NCBI GenBank assembly: GCA_900321505.1
Contig: ONWK01000309.1
Coordinates: forward strand, 1-13,773
Direction of reading: 5' to 3'
From: an uncultured Eubacteriales bacterium
Lineage (GTDB): Bacteria > Bacillota > Clostridia > Lachnospirales > Lachnospiraceae
Length of the DNA: 13,773 nt
The notes under the pieces are model-generated. The model worked only from the letters and a program-made list of their open reading frames with translations, was not told the origin of the DNA and did no database searches. Positions 1 to 8,083 of the stretch are shown here, piece by piece (within the stretch, counting starts at the first letter, position 1; each line of letters begins with the position of its first letter). Made by a program: the position numbers and the translations under genes.

Positions 1-215
1 ACACCCTGCTCCGAAGGAGCAGCCCGAACGAAGTGAGGGTTTGTGAACGATCACCTTAATCGTTCACAAAGGTAAAGGTTCCGAAACGTCATCAGACGTT
101 TCGTAACCGTACACACCCTGCTCCGAAGGAGCAGCCCGAACGAAGTGAGGGTTTGTGAACGATCACCTTAATCGTTCACAAAGGTAAAGGTTACGAAACG
201 TCATCAGACGTTTCG
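1..215. repeat. Tandem 112-bp repeat, two copies, each with three hairpins
   Basis: Positions 1-103 recur at 113-215 with a single difference (C81 versus A193), so the period is 112 bp. Each unit holds three perfect inverted repeats: a 7-bp stem with a GAA loop (6-22, 118-134), a 12-bp stem with a 7-nt loop (40-70, 152-182) and a 9-bp stem with an ATCA loop (82-103, 194-215). In copy 1 the third stem is flanked by GGTT (77-80) and AACC (105-108), which would extend it to 14 bp but for the C81/T104 mismatch; the A in copy 2 would repair that mismatch, but copy 2 has lost the AACC side. Similarity stops at 215. The array starts at the window edge and may continue upstream. No hairpin is followed by a T-run, so they do not look like ordinary terminators. 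Function unknown. Confidence 0.93.
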
Positions 216-255
216 AGAATCGGAAAATATCTGACAGTTTTGCCTGGAGGATGAA

Positions 256-3200
256 ATGAAAAAGACGCAATGGAAAGACGCGATCCGCAATATATGGAAG
301 AAAAAGGTGTCGTGGATCTCAATAATCATAGTTGTAATGCTGACGGTGTCAGTGTTCTTGGGATGCAGATTTTATACTGATTCTCTCAAAATTGAAGGAG
401 AGGATTATTTCAAAATATATAAATTCAAGGACATAGATGTGATCAGCAGTACCGGTATCCTGGCATCTGAGATCGAAAAGATCAGCAAGGTTGAGGGCGT
501 TGTTGATGTTGAAGGCTATCACCAGATTGATGCCACTGCAACGATTGACGGGGATAATACCCCGATAAAGCTTATACGTAAAACCGAGCGTATCAGTATA
601 CCTGAGCTGGTAGCCGGGGATCTGCCTCAGGAGCAAGGCGAGATCGCAGTGAGCAGGATCCTTGCCAACGATAAGGGAATAAAGATCGGGGACAGTATAC
701 GTATCTTTGCGGCAGGGAACCAGGGCAAGCTGCTGGCATGCAATGATTTTAAGGTGACGGGCATCGTAAACCATACGGAATTTTATCTCGTCAGAGAGAA
801 TGATTTCATGGTGGCTTCCGATGAATCATTTGTGACCGACCAGCTGAACGGAGGCTATATGAGAGCCATAGTCCGCTGCGAGGTTAAAGAGAATACGGAT
901 GTTTATTCGGAAAAATATTTTGAACAGATAGCTGAGGTTGAAGACAGGATACGGGCCCTCTTCCCGGGATTTACCGCAACCCATGAGGAAGAGCTCCGGG
1001 CTATGGCTGAGGACAGGATAGCCGAAGAGTCGGAGGAAGGCAGAAAGAAGCTGGAGGACGCCAGAAAAGAGCTGGATGACGGTAAAAAGAAGCTTGAAGA
1101 AGGAAGGGACGAGCTGCTTAAAGGCGAAGCAAAGCTGGAGCTTGCAAAAAAGGAACTGGAGGATGGAGAAGCTCAGATACCCGAGAAGGAACAGCTTCTG
1201 GCAGAGGGAAAGGTAAAGCTGGATGAAGGCGCTGAAGAGATAAAGAGCGGTGAGGAAAAGCTTGCAGAAGGCAAGAGACAGCTCGCCGAGAAGAAAGCGG
1301 CAGGTGAACAGCAGCTTAATGAGGCAAAGGCAAAGCTTGAAGCTGCTGAAAAGGAAGCAGCTTCAGGCACACAGAAGCTGAACAGGATAGAAAGCATATT
1401 AAATCAGATATCGAAGCTTACCGGTAACGGGGGACTTCCCAGCGGATACTATACCATGAAGAACAGGGCGATCGAGTACTACCGCCCGGCCATGGAGGCT
1501 GCCGTACAGCAGAAGGATAATACTGCTTTGCTTGCAAAGGCAAAGAGCAGCGTGGATTCGGAGGTTGAATACGTTATCGGGGATCTTGCCGATATAGAGG
1601 AGATGCTCAGACTGGCCGGCAGTTACTGGTTATCCAAGCTTGCAGGGGCGCTGAATCTCGGGACTGTTTCCAGCAATATGACGAAATACCTGCTTAAGGC
1701 ATATTTCAATGCTGCGGGTAAGGCGGGTGCAGCGGTTAATGCCATTAATTCCGCTAAGAAGACTCTTGCAGCCGAAGAGCAGAAGGCAAGGACGGAGCTG
1801 GCAAAGGCACAGCAGACCATAGATGAGGCGGAGGCGAAGCTTGCCGCCGGAAAAAAAGAGTACGAGGAAAAACTTGCCCAGTATAATGACGGCCTGAAAC
1901 AGCTTGAGGAAGGTAAGGAGAAGCTCGAAAAGGGTAAGGAAGAATATGAAGAGGGCCTGAAAACATTTAACGAAAAGAAAGAAGAGTTTGAAAAAGGTGA
2001 AAAGACCCTTGAAGACGGCGAAAAGAAGTATGCTGACGGTGAAAAGGAGCTGGAAGAGAAGCTGGCAGAGGCAAGGGCCAACATAGACGACCTTATCGAC
2101 AGCAGCTTTGCCGTACAGAACCGCCGTGCAAACACGGGCTATGTAAATCTCCGTACAAATATCAACACCATAGGAATGGCATCTATCGCGTTTATCGTTC
2201 TTTTCCTGATAATCTGCGCGCTTGTTGCATTCTCTACTATAGTCATCATTGTGGATGAACAGCGGGTACTGGCGGGAACCATGAAGTCACTGGGCTTTTT
2301 CAACAGTGCCATCCGCAGCAAATATCTGGTATTCGGACTTTCGGCGTCCATTATAGGCGTTATGCTCGGAGTGGTCCTGTCGGTTGGCATTGAGGATGTG
2401 TTCCGGTACGGAATTACGGAAATGTTTATTACCGGCGTTCCAGGCTTCGTTTTTCATGGACTGCCATTGGTAATCTGTGTTATACTTGTAGTAGCGGTAA
2501 TTATTCTTGCCACCTTCGTAGCATGCAGCAACATGCTTAAGCTTTCTGCAATTCAGCTGATGAGCGGTATGACTAAGCAGAAATCTCTCAGGGGTAAGAA
2601 GAAAAAAGATAAGGGAAATGTTGAGAAGGACGATAAGAAGGGCGGAATATACAGCCGCCTGATAGTCCGCAACATGAGAACTGAATTGGCACGTGTTGTG
2701 ATCACCACCCTTATCATTGCCTGCAGCTGCGGACTGATCGGAGTAGGCTTTACGCTGAAATACGCCTTTGCGGGTATGGTGAAACGGCAGGTTTCGGACG
2801 TATGGAATTATGATCTCAGGGTCACCTATGATCCTGAAAATACAGAAGACAGTAAGTTGGAAGAGTTAGAATCGGCTCTGAAGAAGGCCGGCGCTGATTA
2901 TGCAACCGCCATGGAAATGGGAACCATATATCGTGACGGAATGCTGCAGGAATATACCTATATCCTTGTGCTGGATCAGTCATCGGTAGGTACCTTCTAC
3001 CATGTGGTCGACAGTAAGACAGGAGAAGAAATGACGCTCCCGGAGAATGGGACTCTGATCCAGAACAGGCTGAAGGAAACCCAGGGACTAAAGACGGGAG
3101 ATACCTACATCCTATATGATCAGAAGCTTAAGGAGCATATTGTCACGGTAAAGGGAGTATATGATAATTATGTCGGACGGACCATGATAATGTCGAGGGA

Positions 3201-3762
3201 TGGCTATGAAGGTCTGTACGGCAAAAAGGCTGTCGATAATATCTACCTGATCCATCTGAACGGAGCCGATCAGGCGAAGGTGGAAAAGGAGATACTGAGC
3301 ATACTTCCGGATGCCACCATCGGTACGGATGAAAAGCTCCATGAAGATTTTGTCGATATAGAGAATTCATATAATACCGTTGTCCTGCTGCTTACCGGAC
3401 TGGCTATACTGATGAGTATCTTCGTTCTTGCAAATCTCACAAACATCTTTGTGAGCAGGAGAAGAAAAGAACTTGTAATCATGAGAGTTAACGGCTTCAG
3501 TATGAAGCAGGGTATAGGATATCTGATACGTGAAACGCTGACCACAACGCTGCTTGGTTTTGTCATCGCGGTAGGTCTGGGAGGTACTATTTCGCTGTTC
3601 CTTGTAAGACTGATCGAGCAGCCGGATGCAATGCTTGACCGAAGATTTATGCCGCTCTGCTGGGTTGCCGCCATACTTATGGAGGGACTCTTTGCAGCAT
3701 GTATAAATGCGTTCGTATTCAGAAAGGTAAGAAATATAAAGGTTACGGATATCAATAACTGA
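256..3762 (+). CDS. FtsX-family ABC transporter permease with long extracellular coiled coil
   Basis: A 1168-residue membrane protein of the FtsX/MacB permease superfamily. By eye: TM1 at about 18-38; an extracellular MacB-like region to about 240; a first run of heptads with Gly and Leu at fixed places (about 245-375, for example EEGRKKL, DDGKKKL); a helical middle (about 375-500); a second heptad run (about 500-612); TM2-TM4 at about 638-665, 690-715 and 734-757; a Lys-rich cytosolic linker (about 772-795); TM5 at about 812-835; a second extracellular domain; and TM6-TM8 at about 1039-1062, 1094-1115 and 1134-1154. The heptads match the xxxLxxG class known from YhgE/Pip-type proteins. The start has GGAGG at 246-250, 5 nt before ATG. 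A working transporter needs an ATPase; none is adjacent in the window, so it may lie upstream. The gene directly follows the hairpin array. Substrate unknown; a force-transmitting or lipid/surface-polymer role is inference. Confidence 0.9.
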   Translation: MKKTQWKDAIRNIWKKKVSWISIIIVVMLTVSVFLGCRFYTDSLKIEGEDYFKIYKFKDIDVISSTGILASEIEKISKVEGVVDVEGYHQIDATATIDGDNTPIKLIRKTERISIPELVAGDLPQEQGEIAVSRILANDKGIKIGDSIRIFAAGNQGKLLACNDFKVTGIVNHTEFYLVRENDFMVASDESFVTDQLNGGYMRAIVRCEVKENTDVYSEKYFEQIAEVEDRIRALFPGFTATHEEELRAMAEDRIAEESEEGRKKLEDARKELDDGKKKLEEGRDELLKGEAKLELAKKELEDGEAQIPEKEQLLAEGKVKLDEGAEEIKSGEEKLAEGKRQLAEKKAAGEQQLNEAKAKLEAAEKEAASGTQKLNRIESILNQISKLTGNGGLPSGYYTMKNRAIEYYRPAMEAAVQQKDNTALLAKAKSSVDSEVEYVIGDLADIEEMLRLAGSYWLSKLAGALNLGTVSSNMTKYLLKAYFNAAGKAGAAVNAINSAKKTLAAEEQKARTELAKAQQTIDEAEAKLAAGKKEYEEKLAQYNDGLKQLEEGKEKLEKGKEEYEEGLKTFNEKKEEFEKGEKTLEDGEKKYADGEKELEEKLAEARANIDDLIDSSFAVQNRRANTGYVNLRTNINTIGMASIAFIVLFLIICALVAFSTIVIIVDEQRVLAGTMKSLGFFNSAIRSKYLVFGLSASIIGVMLGVVLSVGIEDVFRYGITEMFITGVPGFVFHGLPLVICVILVVAVIILATFVACSNMLKLSAIQLMSGMTKQKSLRGKKKKDKGNVEKDDKKGGIYSRLIVRNMRTELARVVITTLIIACSCGLIGVGFTLKYAFAGMVKRQVSDVWNYDLRVTYDPENTEDSKLEELESALKKAGADYATAMEMGTIYRDGMLQEYTYILVLDQSSVGTFYHVVDSKTGEEMTLPENGTLIQNRLKETQGLKTGDTYILYDQKLKEHIVTVKGVYDNYVGRTMIMSRDGYEGLYGKKAVDNIYLIHLNGADQAKVEKEILSILPDATIGTDEKLHEDFVDIENSYNTVVLLLTGLAILMSIFVLANLTNIFVSRRRKELVIMRVNGFSMKQGIGYLIRETLTTTLLGFVIAVGLGGTISLFLVRLIEQPDAMLDRRFMPLCWVAAILMEGLFAACINAFVFRKVRNIKVTDINN

Positions 3763-3823
3763 TCCGGTAGCTGTTGTTAGGGGGTGCACAGACATCAAAA
3801 AACTACCGAGAGGGGGTGCAGCG

Positions 3824-5521
3824 ATGGGAAAGGAGCAGAGGTTTCTTGAATTTCTGGAACGTTTGGTCAGAGTGACCCATAACCCGGATTTTTTTGATCG
3901 AGAGACGTATGTAGAGCTTATACATGATATATGTGAGTGCTACGGCATTTCTAAAGGAGATGTTGAATTCTACAGAAATACGTCGGCGGAGCAGAAACAT
4001 GAAGGAAGTTATTTCTGTGATTTTGACAATGGGCACGCACATAAGATAATCCATCGTATACGTGTGATAAGTAAGACGCAGGCAGTACTGATCGCTACGC
4101 TTTACGCAGAGGAGAGCGCGGAATTCAGTGATGAGGAAATTGATCAGCTTGGTCTTCTGCTGCGAGTGATCCTTTCCTTTGTGAGCCGGCGCAGGATGAT
4201 GGATACGCTGGAAACCTTTGGCTTCACCGATGAGAAGGGTTATCCGAATTTCAGAGCCTATGCAAGATACCTTGAAATGAGAAATGCAGAAGGTAAGCTG
4301 GTCGGGAATCTGGCAGTCCAGATGGATCTTCATAACTTTACCCTTGTAAACCAGGAGGTCGGCAGGGAATGCGCCGATGAGGTTATGTGGAATTATTTTG
4401 AGGCTGTAAAACGGGCAGTCGGAGAGAAAGGTATTGTCAGCCGCCTGGGAGGGGATAAATTCATCGCAGTTCTCCCGCCTGAAGCTAAGGAGCGGTTTTT
4501 TGAGGTTCTGAGCGGCATTCCGATCCCGTATGACGAGGAAAGTTCAAAGAGGATATTTGTATCCTCTGCAGCCGGTATATATGTAATACCGGAATCCTTT
4601 GTGATGCACACATCCGGCGATATCATGGACAAGATAACCCTGAGCTGTGCTGTGGCCAAGAAGTCCGAGGAAGGCGCCATAGTCTTCTATGATGAAACCA
4701 TGAGAGCCATGAGGGAGAGATCCAAACTGGTTCAGAGGGATTTCCGTATAGGTCTGAAGAGGGAAGAATTCCTGGTATATTACCAGCCTAAGGTAGATGT
4801 GCATTCGGGAGAGATCGTCGGTGCGGAGGCACTGTGCCGGTGGTTCAGGGACGGAAGCATAGTACCGCCGATGAACTTTATTCCGATACTTGAGCAGAAT
4901 ATGGATATCTGTGATCTGGATTTTTATATGCTTGAGCATGTATGCAGGGATATCAGAAGATGGTTGGATGTGGGAAGAAATGTTGTACGGATATCCGTAA
5001 ACCTGTCCAGAAAGCACCTGGTGGATGTGGATCTGCAGGAGCATATAATGACAGTGATCGATAAATATCATGTGCCCCATGAGTATGTAGAGATCGAACT
5101 TACAGAGACAACCACCGACGTACAGTTCAGGGATCTGAAGCGTGTCGTAACCGGACTGAGAGAGCTTGGCGTTCATGCGGCGGTGGATGACTTCGGTATG
5201 GGTTATTCTTCACTTAATCTGATCAGAGAGATCCCCTGGGATGTGCTGAAGGTTGATAAATGCTTCCTGCCGACGGATGATGAGAAGGACAACAGTATCA
5301 ATAATGTGATGTTTAAGCATGTAGTGGCTTTGGCGCAGGATATGGGCCTTGAGTGCGTAGTTGAAGGCGTGGAAACAGAAAAGCAGCTTGAACTTCTCAG
5401 AACAAACTGCTGTAATATCGCACAGGGATTCTATTTTGATAAACCGCTTCCGGTGGAAGAATTTGAGCGCAGGATGATAACAAAGGGGTATGAAACCCCT
5501 GTTGTTACCGATACCCCTTGA
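3824..5521 (+). CDS. c-di-GMP phosphodiesterase: degenerate GGDEF plus intact EAL
   Basis: 565 residues, no signal peptide or membrane segment seen, so probably cytosolic. Residues 1-130 are an unassigned alpha/beta region that could be GAF-like. A GGDEF fold follows (about 150-290), but its signature reads GGDKF (209-213), and the usual DxD metal pair is D168 followed by His170, so cyclase activity is unlikely; GTP binding as a regulatory role is possible. The EAL domain (about 310-555) keeps its catalytic set: E335 in EALCRW, the Asn of SVNLS, the Glu of ELTET, D455-D456 in DDFGMG, the Lys of LKVDK, E514 in EGVET and the Gln of QGFYF. Predicted reaction: c-di-GMP to pGpG. AGGGGG at 3811-3816 sits 7 nt before ATG. 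It lies 61 nt after the permease with no convincing terminator between, so co-transcription is plausible. Its last 17 bp overlap the convergent ATP-grasp gene. Confidence 0.92.
   Translation: MGKEQRFLEFLERLVRVTHNPDFFDRETYVELIHDICECYGISKGDVEFYRNTSAEQKHEGSYFCDFDNGHAHKIIHRIRVISKTQAVLIATLYAEESAEFSDEEIDQLGLLLRVILSFVSRRRMMDTLETFGFTDEKGYPNFRAYARYLEMRNAEGKLVGNLAVQMDLHNFTLVNQEVGRECADEVMWNYFEAVKRAVGEKGIVSRLGGDKFIAVLPPEAKERFFEVLSGIPIPYDEESSKRIFVSSAAGIYVIPESFVMHTSGDIMDKITLSCAVAKKSEEGAIVFYDETMRAMRERSKLVQRDFRIGLKREEFLVYYQPKVDVHSGEIVGAEALCRWFRDGSIVPPMNFIPILEQNMDICDLDFYMLEHVCRDIRRWLDVGRNVVRISVNLSRKHLVDVDLQEHIMTVIDKYHVPHEYVEIELTETTTDVQFRDLKRVVTGLRELGVHAAVDDFGMGYSSLNLIREIPWDVLKVDKCFLPTDDEKDNSINNVMFKHVVALAQDMGLECVVEGVETEKQLELLRTNCCNIAQGFYFDKPLPVEEFERRMITKGYETPVVTDTP
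5483..5519. terminator. Candidate shared hairpin at convergent overlapping gene ends
   Basis: AAGGGGTAT (5483-5491) pairs perfectly with ATACCCCTT (5511-5519), 9 bp around a 19-nt loop. The left arm can instead pair AGGGGT (5484-5489) with ACCCCT (5495-5500), 6 bp around a 5-nt loop. The structures are mutually exclusive and cover the last codons of both convergent genes, including the minus-strand stop codon. Neither strand has a clear T-run afterwards, so termination is inferred from position and symmetry only. Confidence 0.45.
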
Positions 5522-6524
5522 TCATCTTGCGGAAGTAAGGATACAGACCACGCTTGTTGGGCGTCCATTCCGGAAGCTGCCAGAAATCATAACCTGAATA
5601 ATTGTTGCCCTCTACCAGGATGGGACCATCCTCGGTAACGGCTACGTCCCAGCCCACGTAACCTACTTCAGGTGTTACGTGGGCTGCTTTAAGGCAGAGC
5701 TTAATTGCTTCGCGCACGTATGGAAGCTGGTAGCCCACGAGCTTAACACCGGTATAGGGATGTGTGTCGTAATTGATCAGCGGAGAGGTATGGGCCACAC
5801 CGCACATTTTTCCGGTCTTCGGATCTATTGGGCAGCCGAGGCCGCCGTTCTCGAGATTGTCGACGAATTTACCTCCGTTACCCATCTTGGCAACACCGTA
5901 AACATAGTGGGCCTTACCGTCCACCAGCAGCGTAACGATGCGGTAGGTGTTGATGGAATGGGGATAGAGGGCGGCAAGATCATGGTGCTGGTGTATCTCC
6001 TCCTCAAGCACGCCGAAATCCTTCTCAGGCTGGCGTATGTAATCATACATGGCATCTACCGTTGCAAAATCGGCCTTTTTCAGCTTCTCGATTCCCTTGC
6101 CGCTTTCACTTGTGGAGGGCTTTGCAAAGATCACATCCTTATCCTTCATGAATTCGCTGAAATTCTCAGGCGTCATATCATCAACGCAGAGAAAATCCCT
6201 GTGGAGAAAATCCTTGTAAAGCTTATTGAAAACGTCTTTACGGTTGAAAATGTAGGATTTACTCTCATCGTTGACCATTTCCAGCATTCTTTTATTACGG
6301 AGACGGGTGATGTAGGTGTTGCGCTGTCTGCCGTTCATATCGTAGAAGGCGAAGATCAGATAATCGTGTACGCCTGCTCCGTAACGTACGAAACACCACA
6401 GCATATCGAGAACGGTCTTTACGTTGTTCTGACCGCATTTCTCATGGGTCCTTATCACTACATCCCTGAATCTTTTGAAGCTTCCGCCTTTCAGAACGCG
6501 GAAGAGATAACCTGCTCTGCTCAT
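5505..6524 (-). CDS. ATP-grasp protein, sugar-transfer-associated type
   Basis: 339 residues from the chosen start. It resembles the sugar-transfer-associated ATP-grasp family (Pfam ATPgrasp_ST) found in capsule and exopolysaccharide loci; members are thought to ligate an amino or carboxyl compound to a sugar or peptide using ATP, but the substrate here is unknown. Visible: FAKPSTSESGKGIEKL, with K135 as probable ATP-binding Lys and a Gly/Ser-rich loop; a VLEEEIHQH strand; SINTYRIVTLL; FVDNLENGGLG; and a terminal VEGNN with E305 and N307 as likely metal ligands. No signal peptide or TM. The start at 6524 is preferred over the ATG at 6542 because AAAGGGG (6533-6539) lies 8 nt before it, while the upstream ATG has no ribosome site. 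Its 3' end overlaps the EAL gene; it is transcribed away from the SGNH esterase, a surface-modification neighbour. Confidence 0.85.
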   Translation of the reverse strand: MSRAGYLFRVLKGGSFKRFRDVVIRTHEKCGQNNVKTVLDMLWCFVRYGAGVHDYLIFAFYDMNGRQRNTYITRLRNKRMLEMVNDESKSYIFNRKDVFNKLYKDFLHRDFLCVDDMTPENFSEFMKDKDVIFAKPSTSESGKGIEKLKKADFATVDAMYDYIRQPEKDFGVLEEEIHQHHDLAALYPHSINTYRIVTLLVDGKAHYVYGVAKMGNGGKFVDNLENGGLGCPIDPKTGKMCGVAHTSPLINYDTHPYTGVKLVGYQLPYVREAIKLCLKAAHVTPEVGYVGWDVAVTEDGPILVEGNNYSGYDFWQLPEWTPNKRGLYPYFRKMIKGYR

Positions 6525-6532
6525 GGCCGGTT

Positions 6533-6539
6533 CCCCTTT
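6533..6539 (-). promoter_or_regulatory. Ribosome binding site deciding the ATP-grasp start
   Basis: On the minus strand this reads AAAGGGG, with 8 nt to the ATG at 6524-6522. The 18-nt-upstream in-frame ATG (6542-6540) is preceded only by A/T-rich sequence. Confidence 0.7.
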
Positions 6540-6592
6540 CATTTTTTACTGATGTATTTTGTACCGTTATTCCCGTGAGGTACATGACTTGT

Positions 6593-6621
6593 ATTATATC
6601 ATCACCCAAAGTAGTTGACAA
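6593..6621 (-). promoter_or_regulatory. Promoter of the ATP-grasp gene
   Basis: Minus strand: TTGTCA (6621-6616), 17-nt spacer, perfect TATAAT (6598-6593). Transcription should begin near 6586, giving a leader of about 60 nt that contains a small hairpin (TGTACC 6560-6565 with GGTACA 6579-6584). The -35 box overlaps that of the divergent promoter. Confidence 0.72.
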
Positions 6622-6644
6622 ACATTAATGAAAAATGGGAAAAT
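6615..6644 (+). promoter_or_regulatory. Promoter of the SGNH-LRR-ABC operon
   Basis: Plus strand: perfect TTGACA (6615-6620), 18-nt spacer, GAAAAT (6639-6644) as a weak -10 preceded by TGG (6636-6638), an extended -10 element. An 8-bp palindrome CATTAATG lies in the spacer (6623-6630). The -10 match is modest. Confidence 0.5.
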
Positions 6645-6684
6645 AATCACATGGGAGTTTTACTGGAAACTGAAAGGAACGTAA

Positions 6685-8046
6685 ATGAAAGACAGTGACG
6701 GCGGCAGAAAAAAGAATCTGCGTATTGCCTTGATAATCATATTTTTTGCAGTTCTTACGGCGGGTGTGGTCGCGGCTCTTCTCCTGAGCGGTATTCTGGG
6801 GGAAAGAAACCTTAAGGAAAAGGATACAGCAGAAGAAACAAGGGATACCGGGACATCGACTGTGACGGAAAAATCCGGGGAGGAGAAGACCGTGAGAGTG
6901 GATCAGAAGATCATAGATAATATGGCGGAGCCCACTGCTGTAAACGGTATCACCGTAACAGATGAAATGCTGGAAAAGGGGATACTCAACGAAGGCAGCA
7001 AGGCAAGGCTCATGAATGTTATGGAACGTGCTGCAAAGGGAGAGGAGATCACCATTGCATATATCGGAGGGTCGATCACCGCAGGAAGTCTGGCAAGCCC
7101 CATGGCAACGTCCTGCTTTGCCGCACTTTCCACCGACTGGTGGGAGGAGACATTTCCCGATGCGAAGATACGATATGTAAATGCAGGCATCGGAGCGACG
7201 GATTCATGGGTGGGTGTTCACCGGGCTGCAGATGACGTGGTCGCTGAGGATCCGGACCTTGTGGTGGCTGAATTCGCCGTGAATGACGGGAACGGGTGGA
7301 ATCAGGAAACCTATGACAGTCTGCTCCGTACACTGCTGGAAGCGCCTTCGGAACCGGCAGTCATTTCACTTATGATAGCTCATAAAAACGGCAGCTTTGC
7401 GGATAAGCATGCACCGGCTGCATTTCGTTATCAGGTACCGATCATAAGTTACAGTGCGCTGCTGACACAGAATCTGGTACCCTGGAGCAAGGTGGGGAAT
7501 TCCGACGGAACTCACCCCGATAATCCGGGACATCAGCTGATAGCACATCTTCTGACGGTGCATTACAGAAAGGTCCTGTCGGAGATCAATACCGCTGAAC
7601 CGGAGATATACAGGGTTCCGGATATTTCGGATTCACTGACCAGGTGCCGTTATATGAACGGGGACATCCTGTATTCGGATGAGCTGAAGGCAGACAGTTC
7701 GGAGGGATTTGAAGCGGCAAAGGTAACGAAGATACTGTTCAATGAAAACGGCTGGAAGACAGCTTCCGCCGGTACGATAACCTTTACCGTGGAGGCAAGG
7801 GAGGTCGGAGTTATATGGCTTCAGAAAAATGCGGATCCTCAGGGGATCTATGCAAGCTATGAACTCTATATCGACGGGGAAAAGAAAGCCTCGCTTGCGG
7901 GGGTTGCCTCTTCGTGGGGCGCACATCTTGAGTATAAGTCCGAGATACTGGGTGATACAGCAGCAAAGCATATCATAGAGCTTCGCCCGGCTGAAGGGGA
8001 TAAAGGAACCGAATTCGAGGTTCTGGGAATCGGAGTGTCGAGGTAG
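6685..8046 (+). CDS. Membrane-anchored SGNH/GDSL hydrolase (probable esterase)
   Basis: 453 residues with a positively charged start and one TM at about 12-36, then a charged, probably flexible linker to about residue 75, so the enzyme should be anchored with its body outside. The SGNH blocks are all present: block I GGSIT with nucleophile S130, block II NAGIGAT with G168/G170, block III FAVND with N200, and block V SDGTHP with D274 and H277. Such enzymes remove (occasionally transfer) acyl groups, often acetyl groups on polysaccharides or peptidoglycan; the exact substrate is not visible. Residues about 290-453 form a second, beta-rich region that could be a carbohydrate-binding or jelly-roll module (inference). 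AAGGA (6674-6678) lies 6 nt before ATG. First gene of a likely operon; the LRR gene follows after 37 nt. It faces the ATP-grasp gene divergently. Confidence 0.87.
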   Translation: MKDSDGGRKKNLRIALIIIFFAVLTAGVVAALLLSGILGERNLKEKDTAEETRDTGTSTVTEKSGEEKTVRVDQKIIDNMAEPTAVNGITVTDEMLEKGILNEGSKARLMNVMERAAKGEEITIAYIGGSITAGSLASPMATSCFAALSTDWWEETFPDAKIRYVNAGIGATDSWVGVHRAADDVVAEDPDLVVAEFAVNDGNGWNQETYDSLLRTLLEAPSEPAVISLMIAHKNGSFADKHAPAAFRYQVPIISYSALLTQNLVPWSKVGNSDGTHPDNPGHQLIAHLLTVHYRKVLSEINTAEPEIYRVPDISDSLTRCRYMNGDILYSDELKADSSEGFEAAKVTKILFNENGWKTASAGTITFTVEAREVGVIWLQKNADPQGIYASYELYIDGEKKASLAGVASSWGAHLEYKSEILGDTAAKHIIELRPAEGDKGTEFEVLGIGVSR

Positions 8047-8083
8047 TGATCCTGATCGGCAATAAAATGTGGAGGTGGTATGA

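Noticed and set aside
1..215. CRISPR array or attachment site
   Set aside because: The whole 103-bp unit is duplicated, including the parts between hairpins; there are no unique spacers of constant length, and no integrase or Cas gene is present.
1173..2135. Minus-strand Ser/Phe-rich open frames within the permease
   Set aside because: They mirror the Glu/Lys-rich heptads of the real gene; composition and lack of start signals mark them as shadows.
3765..3808. Inverted repeat CGGTAG/CTACCG and a doubled AGGGGGTGCA between permease and EAL gene
   Set aside because: The stem is only 6 bp with a 32-nt loop and no T-run, so I do not call a terminator; the second AGGGGG simply serves as the EAL ribosome site.
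5679..6578. Long plus-strand open frame of 299 codons
   Set aside because: It is antisense to the clearly recognisable ATP-grasp gene, shows no family motifs and has no good ribosome site.
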